Of a stretch of 52,178 nucleotides of DNA, positions 50,043-52,178 are shown in pieces. The DNA is taken from NCBI GenBank assembly GCA_937895345.1, contig CALAWP010000087.1:1-52178 (forward strand), written 5' to 3'. Under the pieces are notes generated by a model. That model made no database searches. It was not told where the DNA came from and saw nothing but the letters and a program-made list of their open reading frames with translations. This DNA comes from an uncultured Paenibacillus sp. (GTDB lineage: Bacteria; Bacillota; Bacilli; Paenibacillales; Paenibacillaceae). Numbering within the stretch: the stretch's first letter is position 1; every line of letters begins with the position of its first letter. A program made the translations under genes and the position numbers.

Positions 50043-50132
50043 TGCGGATTCCGGGGCGGCGCATAGGAATCGGACCGTCAACCGGAACCGACCGGCAGTC
50101 TTACGCTTGAAACGAGAGGAGACTGCTTGACT

Positions 50133-51068
50133 ATGAAAATCAGACACGTCAACAACGGAGTATTTACAACCGTCGAGCAAATCGATACTGCGCTGGCGCC
50201 GCCGGCGGAAGGCTTTTATTGGATCGACGCGGACGTCGACGACCTGATCGTGCTGCAGCCGCTGTTCGGCATGCACGACCTGGCCGTGGAGGATTGCCTC
50301 AACGAGGAGGAGCAGCGGCCGAAAATCGAAATTTACGAGGATCATTATTTTATCGTGGTCAACAGCATCCGCTTTGACGACGAAGAAATCTTTTTGCGTG
50401 CTCTTAACATTTTTCTCGGACGTCATTACATTATTACCGTTACTAAACAAAAAATTAACGAGCTCCGCACGCTGAAGCCGATATTGTGGGAGCAGGAGGT
50501 TTGCAGGCCGGATCAGTTCCTGTACCACCTCGTCGATCTGGTCGTGGACAATTATTTTCTTGTCGGAGACCGGATCGACGGACGCATCGAAACGTTGGAA
50601 GAAGACATCCTGATGCATACCAAAAAATCGCATCTGAACGAAATTATCGGCTTGCGCGGCGAAATATTGTGGGTGCGCAAAGTGCTCGGCCCGCAGCGCG
50701 AGGTGATCGCCACCTTGAACAAAAAAGAGCTGAGACTAATTGACGACCAGCTCCAAAAATATTTCAGCGACATCTACGAAAATGCACTGAAAGTCGCCGA
50801 ATCGTTCGAAACGTACCGCGATTTGATGGGCAACTTGCGCGAGGCGTACCAGTCTTCCCTGACGAGCCGTGCGAACGAAATTATGCGCGTGTTTACGGCG
50901 ATCACAACCATCTTCATGCCTTTGACGTTCATTACCGGCATTTACGGCATGAACTTCGACGTCATTCCCGGCCTGCATTTCCCGTACGGGGCTTATATAA
51001 GCATCGGAGTTATGCTGCTGCTCGGTCTGGGCATGTTCATTATTTTCCGCAAGAAGGAATGGCTATAA
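50133..51068 (+). CDS. corA: CorA family magnesium/divalent-cation transporter
   Basis: 311 aa. A large N-terminal cytoplasmic domain (EGFYWIDADVDD, LHDLAVEDCL-like segment, coiled-coil RIETLEED) and two C-terminal transmembrane helices joined by the YGMNF selectivity motif (ITGIYGMNFD), ending in the basic KKEWL. Homopentameric Mg2+ (or Co2+/Ni2+) channel. ATG 50133 is 11 nt from AGGAG; TTG at 50127 is 5 nt from it and is an alternative start. Own promoter with a long structured leader. Confidence 0.95.
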   Translation: MKIRHVNNGVFTTVEQIDTALAPPAEGFYWIDADVDDLIVLQPLFGMHDLAVEDCLNEEEQRPKIEIYEDHYFIVVNSIRFDDEEIFLRALNIFLGRHYIITVTKQKINELRTLKPILWEQEVCRPDQFLYHLVDLVVDNYFLVGDRIDGRIETLEEDILMHTKKSHLNEIIGLRGEILWVRKVLGPQREVIATLNKKELRLIDDQLQKYFSDIYENALKVAESFETYRDLMGNLREAYQSSLTSRANEIMRVFTAITTIFMPLTFITGIYGMNFDVIPGLHFPYGAYISIGVMLLLGLGMFIIFRKKEWL

Positions 51069-51119
51069 GCCCTTCCTTCTTTTTCGATTGACGCCAATTT
51101 CCCTTAAGGACCGCAGTTT

Positions 51120-51128
51120 TGTTATAAT
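51120..51128 (+). promoter_or_regulatory. extended -10 promoter of the LysR gene
   Basis: TGTTATAAT (TG-N-TATAAT). No good -35; TTGACG at 51088-51093 is too far (29 bp). Confidence 0.45.
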
Positions 51129-51182
51129 ATCCGTATGCCAGTGATCGATTTCGCTATGCCGAAAGGGGGAATAACTGGACAT

Positions 51183-52085
51183 ATGAACATCAGCCAGCTG
51201 GAAACGCTGCTTACCATTTCGAAAACGATGAGTTTTCGCAAAGCCGGGGAAATGCTGAATTTGACGCAGCCCGCCGTATCCGCGCAAATCAAAAGCCTGG
51301 AGGACGAATTCAAAACCGTGCTGATCGACCGCAATCAGCCCGTTACGCTGACGGACCAGGGGCAAGTGTTTCTCGAGCACGCCGAGCGAATCCTCGGCAT
51401 CGTCGAGGAACTGAAGCTGAAGCTGTCCGACTTGAACCATACGCCGCAAGGCCATATCGTGCTCGGCACGACTTCATCGATTGCGATTCAAATTTTGCCC
51501 AGGGTGTTATCCTACTTTCATAATCAATATCCGTTGATCAAAACGACCATACACACGATGCCGTCGTCGCAGGTGATGGCCAGCGTCGAGAACGGCACCG
51601 TCGACGTCGGCATCTCCTATCTGACCGAAAAAAACCCGAACATCGCCTCATCCACTTTATATTACGATACGTTCGAGCTCGTCGTATCTCCCGACAATCC
51701 CATGAGCCGCTTAACGCATACGACCGTGGACAAGCTAAAGGATATCCCGATGATCATGCTGGCTCCCGATACGCTGGGCCGGCGGTTTGTCGACCAAATT
51801 TTCCGCAAAGCCGGCATTCAGCCGAACATCGTCATGGAGCTGTCGAGCAGCGAGGAAGTGAAACGGATGGTCGAGATCGATCTCGGAGCGGCCATCGTAT
51901 CGAAGCTGTCCATTGCGAAGGAGCTGAAGCTCGGATCGCTCAAAATCATTAAAGTGCATGAGCTCGAGGCGATGCACCCGGTCGGCGTCGTGTACAAGTC
52001 GGGCCGTTATCTCAACACCGCCATGCATCAGTTTTTGCTCGATTTGAAAGGAATGCCGGAGCATCATTTTATAAGCAGCGAATAA
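51183..52085 (+). CDS. LysR-family transcriptional regulator
   Basis: 300 aa: N-terminal winged HTH (NISQLETLLTISKTMSFRKAGEMLNLTQPAVSAQIKSLE) and a LysR substrate-binding domain. Resembles CysL/YwfK- or CbbR-like regulators, but target and co-inducer are unknown. AAAGGGGGA about 11 nt before ATG 51183; the in-frame ATGs at 51135 and 51156 have no better ribosome site. No divergent target gene; the following gene is outside the window. Confidence 0.93.
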   Translation: MNISQLETLLTISKTMSFRKAGEMLNLTQPAVSAQIKSLEDEFKTVLIDRNQPVTLTDQGQVFLEHAERILGIVEELKLKLSDLNHTPQGHIVLGTTSSIAIQILPRVLSYFHNQYPLIKTTIHTMPSSQVMASVENGTVDVGISYLTEKNPNIASSTLYYDTFELVVSPDNPMSRLTHTTVDKLKDIPMIMLAPDTLGRRFVDQIFRKAGIQPNIVMELSSSEEVKRMVEIDLGAAIVSKLSIAKELKLGSLKIIKVHELEAMHPVGVVYKSGRYLNTAMHQFLLDLKGMPEHHFISSE

Positions 52086-52136
52086 GCGGACCGCCGCTGC
52101 GAATACATCAGCATAAACCCTATACAAGTCCAGCGG

Positions 52137-52167
52137 TATAATGTCAAGTCCCTAATTCGGTCGAATT
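52137..52167 (+). promoter_or_regulatory. possible promoter and palindrome at the right edge
   Basis: TATAAT at 52137-52142, and the 14-bp palindrome AATTCG-GT-CGAATT at 52154-52167. It may control the next gene beyond the window. Confidence 0.3.
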
Positions 52168-52178
52168 GGAAATTACCA

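Noticed and set aside
49892..50132. M-box (ykoK) Mg2+ riboswitch upstream of corA
   Set aside because: The conserved M-box core could not be found; only generic hairpins are present.
1..52178. prophage, insertion sequence or defence island
   Set aside because: No transposase, integrase, phage structural, restriction-modification or toxin-antitoxin pair could be recognised; the PD-(D/E)XK protein alone is not enough.

Overview
The window looks like a chromosome segment of a spore-forming, mid-to-high-GC Firmicute of the Paenibacillaceae (Paenibacillus/Cohnella-like). The basis is sporulation genes (spoVR, prkA, ytxC, a YhcN-type lipoprotein, a small acid-soluble spore protein), S-layer homology domains, T-box and SAM-I leaders, LiaFSR, AbrB-type and GlnR/TnrA-type control, and the futalosine menaquinone gene mqnC. 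All of this was read by eye; no alignment or database search was run.

Layout. 1-440: the 5' end of a 16S rRNA gene leaving the left edge on the minus strand, with tandem rrn promoters. 0.4-10 kb: a CPBP protease, a glutaminase, an SLH protein, a heterodimeric ABC exporter pair, and a GH51 arabinofuranosidase followed by an ArsR-type regulator with a large non-HTH C-terminal part. 10-20 kb: a candidate small ORF, spoVR, a WGxxGxxG-type protein, a YhcN-type lipoprotein, the co-transcribed trio circularly permuted ATP-grasp / alpha-E / transglutaminase, a globin-coupled transducer and prkA. 20-30 kb: a PD-(D/E)XK protein (DUF2161), an aminotransferase, a 32-aa membrane protein, an AbrB-like regulator, trmL, an orphan OmpR-type regulator, serC, glnA, a regulated DAHP synthase and ispH. 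30-39 kb: a two-component system beside an HtrA protease (CssRS-HtrA-like), liaF-liaS-liaR-yugN, a soluble chemoreceptor, a SASP gene and a 3D-domain protein. 39-52 kb: thrS with T-box, ytxC, a repeat-rich gap, mqnC, a glycerate kinase/tartronate semialdehyde reductase pair, a SAM-riboswitch-controlled metA-metI operon, corA with a long structured leader, and a LysR regulator.

How the genes fit together. Most are core metabolism or envelope stress. MetA carries Glu111, so it should make O-acetylhomoserine for MetI. glnA has a perfect 17-bp GlnR/TnrA-type site. The HtrA and Lia modules are each linked to their own kinase/regulator pair. I found no prophage, insertion sequence or CRISPR array. 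The features least explained by known biology are five tandem 8-nt repeats at the start of the DAHP-synthase mRNA, a four-unit 52-bp intergenic array at 43.0-43.2 kb, the structured corA leader with a possible peptide, and the ATP-grasp/alpha-E/transglutaminase trio, whose chemistry is predicted but, as far as I know, unassigned.
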